NCBI RefSeq assembly: GCF_003369915.1
Contig: NW_022881614.1
Span: 25,088,336 to 25,152,335 of the forward strand
Origin: Drosophila miranda
Taxonomy: Eukaryota; Arthropoda; Insecta; Diptera; Drosophilidae
Direction of reading: 5' to 3'
DNA: 64,000 nucleotides
In this document: positions 1 through 11,385 of the stretch, piece after piece
How the letters are laid out: every line of letters begins with the position of its first letter
Position numbering within the stretch: the stretch's first letter is position 1
The notes under the pieces: model-generated
Database searches by the model: none
Told to the model about the DNA's origin: nothing
The model's input: only the letters and a program-made list of their open reading frames with translations
Translations under genes and position numbers: made by a program

Positions 1-1139
1 ATTACCTTATCCATTAAACGACAGAGGGTTTGTGAGGCATTGGTTAGACCAAAACGCGGTGTATTGGCGTGAAGACTCCTCTAGGGGAATTTGCCAATAA
101 GCATGCTTCATATTGAGTCCCGTTATGTATTTGGCAGGCGGCAATCGACTGAGTATCCCATCTATATGGGGAAGGGGGTATGCATCTTTTCGGGTATATT
201 TGTTGATCTCTCGAGAATCAAGGCATAACCTATTCTTGTTCCCTTTCTTTACTAGGACGCAATTGCTACTCCATGGACTATTTGAAGGTTCTATCACGCC
301 CAGCTTAATCATCTTCTCTACTTCTTCGAACATCACTTTCTCTTTCGCGGGGGAAATGGGCCAATGTCGTTGTTTGACGAGTACTTCGGTACTTGATTAC
401 CATAGGTGTGTACGACCTAGTCCGTCGCATTCATATGACGGGAAGGTTCTTATTACCGCCTCTAATTGGTTCCTTTGTTCTTCATTTAGGGAATGCATTT
501 TAGGCGTTTCCTTCATAATCGTGTCGTCTCTATTCTCCAAACAGCTCACAGTTGCTTCTCGGGTCAATAATTGGGATAGAAGACCGAAATCTTTCCAAAA
601 GTCAACTCCTAAATAAACATCTTGCTTAAAATCTGGTATGATAAAGAACTCTACTTCCTTAACTATTTTACGGAATTCAATCGGAACCACCAATTTGGAC
701 ACTACGGTACAAGCTTCGTTGCTGGCAGTGCGTATGGTTCCCAAACACTTCTGAGATTGTGGGTGATGTGCTAAAAAGGTTGCTGCTCTCCCACCCAAAC
801 AACTAATGGTTGCTCCTGAATCCAGCAAAGCCTTATAAGTTTGCCCTTCGATCATTACCTCCGTGTACAATCGGTTATCTGAACTCAGAATAACTGCTGA
901 GACTAAACGTTTTCGAACAGATTGGACCTTTTTCCAGAACGCTCGTCTCCGGACAGTCGATCGTTTGGGCTTAACTATCAATTTAAACCACGTATTCACA
1001 TTTTCTGAATCTAACTCTTTGCTCTCCATCGTTTGAGTCGCTACATCTATATCTGTACAAATTTGGTGTAGTATCATATCCGGTTTTACGTCAACTACCC
1101 CTTCGGAAAGCCCTCTTAAGGTAGTTGGTTTACTTTCGT
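1..1139 (-). pseudogene. Gypsy outer family, tandem copy A: broken protease and RT start
   Basis: Read on the minus strand, this begins with an aspartic protease (397-1077; motif LDSGATISCLG about residues 86-96) and runs into the N-terminal part of reverse transcriptase, which leaves the window at position 1. It matches the second copy at 15968-17154 nearly base for base. Copy A lacks 44 bp present in copy B (B positions about 16022-16065, joined near A position 51), which throws RT out of frame. Both copies also change frame between protease and RT, where part of the linker seen in the related element at 7013-10081 is missing. No functional Pol can come from this copy as it stands. Ty3/Gypsy assignment rests on protease-RT order and similarity to the intact Pol nearby. 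Confidence 0.85.
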
Positions 1140-1481
1140 TTAGTTGCTGTTCTTGGTCGGATGTACTGACTGGGCTCCGGTCGGTACATCCCGTTTCAAG
1201 TTTTTCGCTGGGTTACATTTGACGCATCGAGGTTTAGAAATATCCTTAGCACCACACCCATCCCGAAATTGTTGAGACTGCAACCTAGTATGCATCCCTC
1301 TGCGCGATGTAGTTCCCCGTCCCTGTTTAGGCCTAGCCCCTCTTGACTTTTGATGTCCTCTCTCTGAAGCGTTTGACTCCGGGTTGGATCCCCCTTCTAA
1401 CGGCACTATACCCGAACCCATGTTGCGTGGTAATTGGGCTGCTAGAGTATTCTCATCAAACGAAAGTTCCCCCGGATTCAA
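1140..1481 (-). pseudogene. Gypsy outer family copy A: gag C-terminal remnant
   Basis: An open frame of about 113 codons with no ATG at its start; it follows directly, in frame, from the TAG ending the RING segment at 1482-1673. It is rich in Gly, Arg and Ser and ends in a cysteine cluster (CGAKDISKPRCVKC). That cluster matches the C-terminal zinc-binding tail of gag in the other Gypsy element here (10299-10784). The capsid and the CCHC knuckle present in that gag are missing, so this gag appears internally deleted. Copy B (17155-17496) has the same deletion. Confidence 0.65.
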
Positions 1482-1673
1482 CTACGCCCTACATACGGGG
1501 CAATTTATGTTATTTTTCACGAATTCTTTCATGCAAGTATCATGATACCGGTGCCCACAAGACGCAGTACATATTAGTTGACTTCTTCTTATGGCTTCTT
1601 GACATATACCACAGATCTGGGCGTCCACGTCACCCGACGCCTTGCCCCTGGGGTACGTTGTACTGGTGACATG
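1482..1673 (-). pseudogene. RING-H2 finger at the 5' end of gag, copy A
   Basis: Minus-strand frame open from the stop at 1674-1676 down to TAG at 1482-1484. It encodes all eight RING-H2 ligands: CGIC, then C-G-H, then H, C and finally CPVC, with spacing C-x2-C-x14-C-x1-H-x2-H-x2-C-x10-C-x2-C. RING-H2 domains typically act as E3 ubiquitin ligases by recruiting E2 enzymes; function here is inference. There is no in-frame ATG ahead of the domain. An ATG at 1672-1670 lies in another frame, so initiation would need splicing, recoding or an ancestral frame. The residue where many RINGs have Trp is Phe here. The next gag segment continues in the same frame after the TAG. Confidence 0.7.
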
Positions 1674-2199
1674 TTAAGGTAACCCAGTAATACGAGTTCT
1701 GATCCCTAAATGTGGAAATCCCTAATTATAGGACCAAAGCTTCAATAAATTCTACAAAATTTTCCTAAATACCCAATATTTGTCCTTTTTGAGCTTGACT
1801 CCGTCCGATATACGCTTTCTCTTGTCGCCGGAATATAACCTCAATGAAATCTAAATTGGTCTATGGTATTTTTATGTGGTCAGTAACCTTGGCAATGGCT
1901 AATTTCCAAATCTATATCTAGAAAATTAGACTTCCGAAAGCCATCGATACTCTTCCTTCATAAACTCTTTTGGGGTTATCCTATTATAATTTGGCCGACC
2001 TATCCGCCTTTGTGAATAGCTGTCGTATATTCGCAAATTTATTCTGGTAACAAAAAAAAATATCAGTTTCCATCCCTTGCTACCTGGCGGATTCTATTTG
2101 GTTGGGTATTCCGAATCTCAGAATCAAAACCCAAATTAATGTGGAATTTAAAATTGCAACGAGCAAAGTTTTTGGGGGTTTTAACCAGTAGTAACTCTG
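1674..2199 (-). other. Gypsy copy A untranslated leader
   Basis: Sequence between the primer binding site and the RING/gag frame. I see no convincing coding signal. It is nearly identical to 17689-18220 in copy B. Confidence 0.6.
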
Positions 2200-2217
2200 G
2201 CCCCACGTTGGGCGCCA
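2200..2217 (-). other. Primer binding site of Gypsy copy A
   Basis: Minus strand reads TGGCGCCCAACGTGGGGC a few bases inside the LTR edge, as expected for a tRNA primer site. The same 18 bases occur at 18221-18238 and 12173-12190. Which tRNA primes is not decided here. Confidence 0.8.
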
Positions 2218-2222
2218 ATCTA

Positions 2223-4558
2223 TGTAATGTGCCAGAAATTCATATTCGTAGAGGTGTGAGATTGTATGTACGGATGGAGGTTGTACATACTTTTTTTGAC
2301 GGTCAGACACCAATAGTATAGCAGGATTTCGGAACGTGTACCTCTAGCTGTGCTCTAACTAGCTCGCCGGAATGTCGTGGGATCTTTCCTACTCTCCAAT
2401 TTGCTATACGAACACATTCGAAAAGATGTTTTAGGTACACTTGATTTAATGTTCAAAAGGAACTCTACAAAAGAAATCCAAAAGAAAATAATGTGGATTT
2501 TAACTAACTGTTTAACCGACTACCGACAAATAGTCAGGTTATATTCCGTCGCTCTGGAGGAACTCAGATGACTTTGACCCCTTCTCTACCCTCCCTACCT
2601 TTAGTATGCCGTTTCATCGACAGCATAACCCTCATCGAGCGCATCTCTTTTTTGATCATCGGACTTCCTCAGGCTCTACTCAGGACAAACACGAAAGGTT
2701 TAATGTTTCATTATTATTTACTAATTATTATTTAATAATTCTAAATTTAAGGGTTTGGACTTCATGGTTTTCCAGATAAGTATAAACTTAGCATAAAGTA
2801 ATTAAATAAAGAAGGAAGAAATAGTAGCAAGTTATACCTAGTTATATGTATATATGTATATAGGACTTATGTGTAGAGAATATGGCGTAAAAGAAATTAA
2901 ATTGGAAAGAAGAGAAAAATATGATAATTATATAACTAGAAGGCAAACGTGAAAGAAAAATTAGTAGCCGATCCGCTTTAAATTATGGCACGGATATGGT
3001 TGTTTTATATACCGGAATATAAGTTTTATAAGACAGATATATATTTCGAAAATACTCGAGAATTCCGTTTAAGGAAGTTTCGTAACTCACTCATACTTTA
3101 TACGAATTATCCGGCGTGTCCGTTGAGCTCAAGGGGCGACGTAGGAACATATTCTGAGGAAGGGAGAACTTTTATGAATATACAGGTCTTCACTTCTAAT
3201 TCGGATGAAACACCGATTTTCTTTCCATTTCCATACCCGTACGACGACGAATTGCCACTCAACGGCTGATCTTAAAAAAATGTGGTTTTCATTTGCGCTA
3301 ATTTCTAATTATGGGTAATTATATACATTATTGGTTTTTTTTTTCTTTTTAAACCTATGCAATACAAAAATAGTTAGTGCGTAGCCTAATCTTTACTAAA
3401 AGGAAAATCTCACGACGAGACTCAAAACTAATACTTTGGTACATTTTCACACGCCGACTATTAAACGACAGTGTGGATCGCCGCAGAATAATGTTTTATT
3501 TTCACAGTTTGAGAACCACTCCACACACTGCGAAGAACTACATGCGAAAGCCTTAGCCGCGCGCTTAATTCATAAGCGAGAAGGGTGACGAGTGCGGCAT
3601 ATTAGTTTCTCCGAATTCGCAAGAAAACCATTCTTCTCGTCTTACTCCAAAATGTACTTCAGCTCAAGTATGCATCCACATAACTTCGGGTTTCACTCTA
3701 GTATATCTTCGGACGGCTCTTTCTGGTTTAGTTGGTTGTAGTTATCGTTGGTTTATGTAGATGCTGGTTTCTGGGAAATCCGAGGTCTTTCCCAGATCTA
3801 CTAAGAAATCGATGGACTTTGACGACCTCGTTCTTGGAGGGGGGTCAATTGGTTTTTCTTTCCCAGTGTCGAACGTAGTAAGATTTTCAGCCCTATGATA
3901 CGAGACTGTTAAAGCTGTGTCACTATTGTAAGGTCCAAATACCTTTTATTTTTCTTAATCCAAAAGGAATAATGCAGTCCACCAGAACTTCAATTTACTT
4001 GGCACGTGTTTGATTGCACAACGTTTTCAAATTCACTTGGATATATATATTTGTATAAAAAGACACATCCGAATTCGCACAGCTTCACTATAGCAATGAT
4101 CTAGCCAGAAGTTCTATTACTTGCATTAGCCCTTACGATCGGAACTTTACCTTCCACAACCAACGGGGTAATCGTACGATTTTAGACAAAGCTTACACCT
4201 TGCTTCCCTAGATAACGGAGTAATCGTACTATGCTAAGCAAAGCTTACACATAGCTTCCCTAGATAACGGAGTAATCGTACGATGCTAAGCAAAGCTTAC
4301 ACATAGCTTCCACGACTAACGGAGTAATCGTATGATTTCTAGTAAAGCTTTAAAACATAACTCCCACAGATCCACGCTGCTTCTCTAAATTAGACATTAA
4401 GCTGAAGAGCTTCCATTGAAGAATGGAAGCTTTAACTACTGCTCTCTTGTAATTGATCTCTTATCTTGTTTTTGTAAAGAGCGGAGTTAATGTTAAACGC
4501 GAGGGCCGTACTTCCCAAGCTGTTCTCTTGAGTTTTAGAGTCACAACTGGCCACTACA
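2223..4558 (-). repeat. LTR shared by Gypsy B (as 3' LTR) and copy A (as 5' LTR)
   Basis: 2336 bp, starting TGTAGTGGCC and ending CACATTACA on the minus strand, nearly identical to 18244-20566. It follows the integrase end of element B (CTGTGG immediately before the LTR) and precedes the PBS and gag of copy A. One LTR therefore serves two internal regions. Confidence 0.9.
4162..4369 (-). repeat. 52-bp tandem repeats in the LTR
   Basis: Four units with period 52 begin at 4162, 4214, 4266 and 4318. Each carries AACGG, TAATCGTACGAT and AAGCTT. The array recurs in the other LTR. Repeats of this type inside LTRs often hold protein-binding or enhancer sites; no factor is assigned. Confidence 0.85.
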
Positions 4559-4618
4559 CCACAGTTGAGGAAGCGCTAGTTTTAACTGGCGAAGCCTAAA
4601 CGGAAAAAGGACAGTTGC

Positions 4619-5537
4619 CTAGTGTTTCACTTGTATGTCTTTGAGGTGAAATATTCCTAAGTTTTTACCCTGTTCGTTCTTCAGTTGATAATAGGATGAG
4701 CCAACTCGTCTAGATACCACGGCTGAAATAAAAACCGGCGCTAACTTTGCATTGAACTTTTTAATAGCATTGCTTTGGCAGAAATTGCGGGCAAGTACTG
4801 GCTCTCCAACCTTAAACTCTACTTTCCGACAGCGTAGATTATATCGCCTAGCATTTTGTTCATGTGACTCTTTCACCTTTTTCTTTGCCGATTCGCGAAT
4901 AATTTGTAGTGCTTCCGGATAACTAATGCGGCTATCCTCCGATAAGAGTCTTAAGCGGCGAAGCAACTCATAGTCTTTGCCATTCAGAATCATATTTTGT
5001 CCAAAGGTTAGGAAATAGGGCGAGTACCCGGTGCTTTGGTGAATGTTGGATCTGAGAGCAGCACTGATTTCCGGTAATTTGGTATCCCAAGTGGAATGAT
5101 CCCGGCTTATGTAAGCTCATATAGCTGCTAACACCGATCTATTGAGTCTCTCACTGGCATTCGCCTGTGGTGAATATATCGCCGTACGAATATGTTGTAT
5201 CCCAAAGCGGGTTAGAAAAGCCTGAAAGGCTCCAGAAACGAATTGAGATCCGTTATCTGTTAATATCACCTCGGGGACTCCAAATGTACAGAACAAATAA
5301 TTTTCGAGGTAATCGCACACCCGATTGGAAGTAAACACCCTAAGGGGGCATAGGAAATGAAATTTTGTGAAGTGATCTACGATAATAAGTAAACCAATAT
5401 GCCCTTTCTTGGATCGGGGATATGGACCCAGCAAATCCATATAAAGCTTTTGAAACGGACGATCAGACACCATTGGTTTTCCCATGGGTGGTTTCAACAC
5501 GGTGTTCGGGTGTTTGGTGTGACGACACACTTCACAA
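4619..5537 (-). pseudogene. Integrase half of outer Gypsy element B
   Basis: Begins where the zinc-binding HHCC domain is cut by the nested element (remaining CEVCR motif). It continues through the catalytic core: Asp in YMDLLGPYPR, Asp in LTDNGSQF, Glu in ASERLN. The C-terminal segment ends in HLKDIQVKH. One in-frame TGA at 5117-5119 sits where the related intact Pol has Arg, consistent with a CGA to TGA change. Otherwise the frame is open across 4619-5537. It joins RT-RNase H at 14773 once the insertion and one copy of the ACAA duplication are discounted. Confidence 0.85.
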
Positions 5538-6953
5538 TGTAATGTGTCCCGGTGTTCTGGTGTGGTAGCTTTCGAGACGCATTCCACAAACTAGACAACT
5601 TGCATAGATGTTATGGTTAGCACTGTGTGGGATCTTTCGGCTAGGGCTCGTCGGATGGGGGGGATCTTTCAGTTGTTCCAGCTAAACACATACAAGAGAT
5701 TCTGGTGCTAACCTGGCCGTTAGGTGTTATACAAATCAAATCAATAGTGCCATATGCATCGCCGCACGGAGTTAGGTCTTGTAATCTCCGCGTTTACCCA
5801 CCCTACCATGTTAACTCTGCTCGCCTATTTCTTGTGTTAACCCTTAAACCTCTATATGTTCCCCCTTCCCAATACCCCTGTATAGTTATTCTACTCCAAT
5901 TTCATGTTGATCAATCTTCAGTGTATTTTCATATTTTAACTCCACTCCAACTAACAACCATCCTCAGCATCACCTCAAATCTTCATAACATCTTATTTAT
6001 CTACAGTTACAGCAACTTAATTTTAGGTTTTTTTTATATATATAAAGAGGAGAAAAGTTTAGAAGAACAAATCAAATTATAAGCAAAGCGGTGTTTTTCT
6101 TACTTTTAGTGGTAGCTTACGTTTGGTTTTCCATCGCTGCAACAGGCCTGCATGCATTGATGTGTCCTAGATTAGATTATAATGTACAAAATTTAAATGC
6201 AAAAAAAATAATAATAATAGCAATAGTAGCTACGGTTGAATTCAGTGTGTGTGTGTGTGTCAATCCTTTTCCTTGAAGACATCCGATATGGATATGTCTG
6301 TGCCGATCCAGGCCACGACATAGAATTTCAGAGGCAACTGTATGTCCTCTGCCAAGGTCAAAAATAAGGTTGATCGCAAATTGTCGTTGTGCGGCAGAAG
6401 TTTGACCTCCGTTGGATAACTTTCGTCTTTATTAATTTGGACGGGAGAAACCGAGATCGACTGGCAAAGCTCAGACCCCTTTTGGCGAAGAAAAATTTTA
6501 TCAGCCACATGTCAAAGCGGGGGGTTATGTAATTACCGTTTGGGGCTTGAAACCGGGTTTATCTTTGGAGAACCACAGATTTTTCGGCTTTTCGGCACAC
6601 TGATCTTAATTTTTTTTGGAGCAGCTTGGCATGTGCACCCTACTTTTGACGATTTATTGATTTAAATTTTTCTTTTTTTTTTCAGACACGTGTATAACCT
6701 TTTATTCTTTTCTTTTCTTTTATCTCGCAGTACCACCAAACTGACCTTCCACAATTTAGTTCCATGGATCGAATGATCCAGCGCTTGAGCTTTGATTTTG
6801 TTTCTTCATCCCATTCTAAAGCACAAGGGCTAGATAACCCAAAGCTCGCTCTCTCGTCAAAAGCTTTCGCTTTATTCCCGTTTATTCCCTTGCATGCAGA
6901 TAAGCTACAGCTCTGTGCACACAAATAAGTCCATCCAAATATGGGCCGTCACA
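5538..6953 (-). repeat. 3' LTR of Gypsy element C
   Basis: 1416 bp, matching 12195-14772 once the Helitron there is removed. It includes a short GT microsatellite near 6246-6260. Small ORFs inside it recur in both LTRs but show no recognisable protein. Confidence 0.9.
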
Positions 6954-7012
6954 CCACAGGTTATTTTTAAGCTGTTCTACTTGTTCAAAATAAGCTGGAA
7001 AACGGTCATCTT

Positions 7013-10000
7013 TTAAGTTACGCACTTATGTAGGTCTTTGGCATGGAACTTTCCTATCTGTTGACCATCTTCTTCTAATTCAGAACAGTGGTTACCAAAC
7101 TTTCGAACTACAGTTGCCTTCAAGAATTTAGGAGCTAATTTTGCATTAAATGCCTTGATCTTGTTACTTTGGGCAAAGTTTCGTCTATAGACGTGTTCGC
7201 CGAGTTCGAACGTAACGTATCTTGTGCGCAAATCGTACGTTCTCTTATTGGTTTGATATGCCTTACTGATGTTTTCCATGATCTTGTTTCTAACAATTTG
7301 CAGTTTGTCTGTAGTAAAAATATTCTCGCCCTCTTTAAGCATTTCTATCCTCCTCAGCAATTCATAGTTGTCTGCGTGCGTTATCATATGATTACCAAAC
7401 AACGCAAAATATGGTGAAAATCCTATTGCGGCATGATGTGAAGATCTCAAGGCGAAGGATATCTCACCGAGCTTATCGTCCCATAGCCGTTGGTCTTTCC
7501 CTAGATAAGCCCTGATACCAGATATAATTGATCTATTAAGGCGCTCTGAGGCATTAGCCTGTGGACTGTAAATTGCAGTAAACATATGCTTTATCCCATA
7601 CTTCTGCATGAATGCCTGAAATATATTCGACTTGAACTGGCTTCCGTTATCAGTTACTATAACTTCAGGTATACCGAATACATGGAATATATTTGTTTTT
7701 AAGAATTCTATAATAAGGTCTGCAGTGAATTTCTTCAACGGCTTCAAAAAATGAAACTTTGTTAGGTGGTCCAAAACAACAAATACTCCTATATTTCCCT
7801 GCTTTGATCGAGGGTAAGATCCTAAGAAATCCATATAGAGCCGTTGGAATGGTCGCTCAGAGACTACAGGATTTCCCATTGGAGGCTTGAGAGTTATGTT
7901 TGGGGCTTTCACTTGTTTGCAAACTTCACATCTCGCAATAAATTCTTTGACGTCTTTTATCATATTTGGCCAAAAAAGATTTCGACGAAGCTTTTCCAAC
8001 GTTTTTCCGATGCCACCATGAGAACTATGAGGAGGCGCGTGTGCATTATACAACACAGACTGTGTCAATTCTGATGGTACCCAAAGTTTCCAGCAGTTTG
8101 ACTCTGACACTGAGTCTCCTTGGTAAAACTGAGTTCGCCTGTAAATGTAACGATCTACAATTTTCAAGTCTGGCAAACGGCTTTGATTCTCTGTAATTGT
8201 ATCTTTTAACTTGGTATAGCTATTGGACCAGAAGTGAGGCGATTGTAGGTCGACTTCAGGCAACACCACTTCTATTTCGCTTATCTCTTCAGTCGGTAGT
8301 CGAGAAAGGGCATCTGGGACTATGTTCAAGCTTCCTTTTCTGTGTTCTATTTCAAAATTAAAATGCTGCAGTTTTAGTGCCCATCTAGCTAGTCTGCCAT
8401 TCAAGTCTGCCTGCCTCATAAGCCATTTTAAACTAGCGTGGTCCGTTATGACTTTGAACTCCAGACCCTCTACATACTCCCTAAATTTCTCTATGCTCAA
8501 TACTGCAGCTAAACACTCCAATTCGGTTACACAGTATTTTTGTTGGGCTTGATTTAGCTTATAAGAAAAATATGCAATTGGCCGTTCTATGCCATCTTCG
8601 TCCAACTGGGCCAGGACTCCACCGACACCGATATTGGATGCATCGCATTGAATTATAAACGGTTTCTCGAAATTGGGTGTGACTAATAACGGTGCTGAGG
8701 TTAATCGATGTTTTACCTCTTCAAAGGCTTGTTGTGCATCCTCAGTCCATTGAAAAGACTTAACCTTCTTGGTCAGGTCTGTGAGTGGTGCTGTCAGGGA
8801 TGCATAATTTTCTATAAATCGGCGATACCAACCCGCACATCCCAGAAACTTTCTGAGTTCTTTCACCGAACTAGGTGGGAGCAAATTTCTGATGGCGGAG
8901 ACCTTTTCTGTATCTACCTTAATGCAACCTTTACCTATCACATAACCAAGATAACGAACTTCAGGAACACACCAGCGACATTTGTCTAAGTTCAACGTCA
9001 GGCCTGCATTTCTCAACACAGTGGACATTTCTGTCAACAGTCCAAGGTGATCTTCAAATGTTTCACTAACTAACAACAAATCATCAAGATAGACAAAGAC
9101 TCTATTCTTGAAATGGGGTGGAATAATCATGTCCATTAATCGACACATTGTTTGTGCAGCGTTCGTAAGTCCAAAAGGCATGACTCTGAATCTATACAAA
9201 GGGCGATTTGGTACAGTGAAGGCTGTTAGATCTCTACAAGATTCTTTCAGATTTATTTGCCAAAAGGCGTGCTTCAGATCTAAAGATGAAATAAATTCTG
9301 CTTTCGGTAACCTCGATAAAATACCATTTATCTTGGGTTGTGGATAAGCATCCTTTATCGTCACTAAGTTGACCTTGCGTGAATCTAGACACATACGAAA
9401 TCTGATACCCTTTTGTACTACTGAAACGGGACTACTCCAAGAACAAGTTGGCGGTGCTACTTCTATGACTCCTAAACTAAGCATATCATCGATTTCCGCA
9501 TGAATCCGTTTTTCCACAGCCGGGGATACTGAAAAATATCTCTGTTTTATTGGTTTTGCCGATGGAAGTAATTCGATTGAATGCTCTAACATGGACGTTT
9601 TCCCCAAGCCTTCCGTATTAAAATCTGGGAACAAGGCCACAACCTTTTCCATGCGTTGTTGTTGCTCGGCATTTAACAATTCTGGCAATTCAATCTCATT
9701 TATTGACAAAGTTTTCGCTAGTTTCTCCATCAGGCCAAAAGTATTCCAAAAATTCATTCCCAGATAAAGGTTTTGTTTCAAATCAGGAATTATATATAAG
9801 GTTAACAATCTAGTCTGATTCCTAAAGCTTACTTTAGTTTCTACGTAACCAAGAATGTTGTATTTTTGTCCTCCAGCTGTTTCAACTTGCGACTTGCTTG
9901 CAATATAGGGCCTATTCTTGCTTATAAATTCCTTTGCAGCTTCCCCACTAAGGTATGAAACTGATGCACCAGAATCTAATAATCCTCCATAAGTCTTACC

Positions 10001-10081
10001 AAATATATCTATTTCTGCAAATGGTCTAATATCCTTTTTTATATCAACAATCGAATCTAGACTCAGCGATATACCCCTCAT
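7013..10081 (-). CDS. pol: Gypsy element C Pol polyprotein, intact
   Basis: 1022 codons from the ATG at 10081, uninterrupted. Order: protease (LDSGASVSYLSG, about residues 36-47); RT with catalytic FVYLDDLL; RNase H beginning IQCDASNIG with ELECLA and DHASLKWL; integrase with an HHCC zinc domain (HSSHGG to CEVCKQ); catalytic core with Asp in MDFLGSYPR, Asp in VTDNGSQF and Glu in ASERLN; and a C-terminal domain. It makes the DNA copy of the element RNA and inserts it. The frame is open upstream of the ATG to a stop just past the end of gag, in +1 relation to gag. There is no gag-pol overlap, so simple -1 frameshifting is not possible here. Re-initiation or a mutated junction is more likely. 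Confidence 0.95.
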   Translation of the reverse strand: MRGISLSLDSIVDIKKDIRPFAEIDIFGKTYGGLLDSGASVSYLSGEAAKEFISKNRPYIASKSQVETAGGQKYNILGYVETKVSFRNQTRLLTLYIIPDLKQNLYLGMNFWNTFGLMEKLAKTLSINEIELPELLNAEQQQRMEKVVALFPDFNTEGLGKTSMLEHSIELLPSAKPIKQRYFSVSPAVEKRIHAEIDDMLSLGVIEVAPPTCSWSSPVSVVQKGIRFRMCLDSRKVNLVTIKDAYPQPKINGILSRLPKAEFISSLDLKHAFWQINLKESCRDLTAFTVPNRPLYRFRVMPFGLTNAAQTMCRLMDMIIPPHFKNRVFVYLDDLLLVSETFEDHLGLLTEMSTVLRNAGLTLNLDKCRWCVPEVRYLGYVIGKGCIKVDTEKVSAIRNLLPPSSVKELRKFLGCAGWYRRFIENYASLTAPLTDLTKKVKSFQWTEDAQQAFEEVKHRLTSAPLLVTPNFEKPFIIQCDASNIGVGGVLAQLDEDGIERPIAYFSYKLNQAQQKYCVTELECLAAVLSIEKFREYVEGLEFKVITDHASLKWLMRQADLNGRLARWALKLQHFNFEIEHRKGSLNIVPDALSRLPTEEISEIEVVLPEVDLQSPHFWSNSYTKLKDTITENQSRLPDLKIVDRYIYRRTQFYQGDSVSESNCWKLWVPSELTQSVLYNAHAPPHSSHGGIGKTLEKLRRNLFWPNMIKDVKEFIARCEVCKQVKAPNITLKPPMGNPVVSERPFQRLYMDFLGSYPRSKQGNIGVFVVLDHLTKFHFLKPLKKFTADLIIEFLKTNIFHVFGIPEVIVTDNGSQFKSNIFQAFMQKYGIKHMFTAIYSPQANASERLNRSIISGIRAYLGKDQRLWDDKLGEISFALRSSHHAAIGFSPYFALFGNHMITHADNYELLRRIEMLKEGENIFTTDKLQIVRNKIMENISKAYQTNKRTYDLRTRYVTFELGEHVYRRNFAQSNKIKAFNAKLAPKFLKATVVRKFGNHCSELEEDGQQIGKFHAKDLHKCVT

Positions 10082-10298
10082 TCTATCTTTAACTTTTCTT
10101 ATAAAGTTACGAAAACGAACGGTATTTCTCTTAGTTCGGACACAACTGGGTTTTTTAACTAAATCGCTACCAAATATTTTTTCTCTTATTTCTTCATAGT
10201 TTCGAAGTCTTATATGATACGGGACTATTGGATATAATTTACCTTGAATATTTTTAGAATTTAAATATTTAGGAATTATATTGAAGAATGCTCTTTAT

Positions 10299-10784
10299 TT
10301 AATGTTGAGGATTTGAGCGGTAACTGCTGTTCTTGTTGCCGCTCAACCGTCGGTTTTCCTGACAGGTTTCACAATTTGGTCTTATTATATTTTCAGCTCC
10401 GCAACCTAAGCAAAATATCTTCTTATCAGATTGGCAATCTACGTGTTTATGGCCAAACCTGCGACAATTCCAGCATTGAATCTCTTCTAAGGCTCTAGTT
10501 CTTTTTAGTTCGCAAATTTCTTGCTCTCCTAGATGGTTATCTGAACGTTCTTGGTCATACTCCAATGCATTAATTTGCTTTCGTGTGTTTGCTTTCGGGT
10601 TAGCGGTGTTATACTCCTCACTAAAAGCTTCTCGTCTAAGGACTAATTTTCTCAACTGGCTAACCGAATTGATTTCTATATAGAACAACTCCTTTCTCAT
10701 AAACGGTCTCAGATTTCGTTTCCGAATTGACGTTAGTTGACTCTCGCTAATAGGGTATTGTAAGCGATCTACTAAATGCATCAA
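10299..10784 (-). pseudogene. gag: Gypsy element C gag, C-terminal part with zinc knuckle
   Basis: Encodes the end of capsid and the nucleocapsid. A CCHC knuckle (CWNCRRFGHKHVDC) is followed by a four-cysteine cluster (CLGC ... CETC). It lies in a different frame from the preceding capsid segment, which ends at 10747. Comparing the two frames suggests an internal deletion near 10780 that removed part of capsid. It binds element RNA in the family's normal role. The frame break makes a full Gag unlikely from this copy. Confidence 0.8.
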
Positions 10785-11385
10785 ACTTACAAAGATCGGA
10801 CCAGTTTACTTTGTCTACAGTGCGTCTGTATCTCCAGAACCATTCACTTGCTCGGCCACTAAAGAGAATATGAATGTGTTCGCACACCCCTTCAAAGTTT
10901 CCTCGTAAGCTATCATTTGTCAAAGCTGTAATCATGTATATGAACTTCCCTACCGGCATACCATTGCGTGAGCCATTATACTGCACTTTCCAGCTACTAA
11001 TCAAATTTGCTACTTTTCCCACATCGCGACTTAGATTGAAACTACCATTTCTCTCCGGTAGATTGTTACTATTTCTATATTCATTGGGTATGAAGGTGGG
11101 TACGTCTCTTTCTAGATTAAGTGACGAAGCTCTAGTAGTTCTTCTTCCTCAATCAGGTTCATTGTTATTTCCATTATCATCTGTATTGGTATGGAAGTTA
11201 GGTATTGCATCCGTTCGAGACAGTTCCGAGATCATGGAATGCATTTGACTAATTTGCGAAGTTATTCGATGATCTACCTGTGATAATATTCTCTGCTCTA
11301 AGAAACCTACATCTTGGTTTGGGTTATCCGCAGAAGCAGAATTAGACAATACGTTACTGTTATCCTCGAGATCTACTATCTCATT
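10747..11385 (-). pseudogene. gag: Gypsy element C gag, middle and capsid region
   Basis: Continues in the same frame as the RING ORF after its TAA (11386-11388). It is open to a TGA at 11149-11151, then open again to the stop at 10747-10749. The first part is acidic and Asn-rich with a helix-prone stretch (EQRILSQVDHRITSQ). The second part resembles retrotransposon capsid (ILFSGRASEWFWRYRR). Two in-frame stops and a deletion at the end show decay, unless the first stop is read through. Confidence 0.65.

Noticed and set aside
113..616. 167-codon plus-strand ORF
   Set aside because: Antisense to the Gypsy protease/RT region, starts at TTG, no homology; a shadow frame.
6682..6924. 80-codon ORF in both LTRs of Gypsy C
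   Set aside because: Conserved only because LTRs are copies; no motif, and it lies upstream of the leader where translation is not expected.
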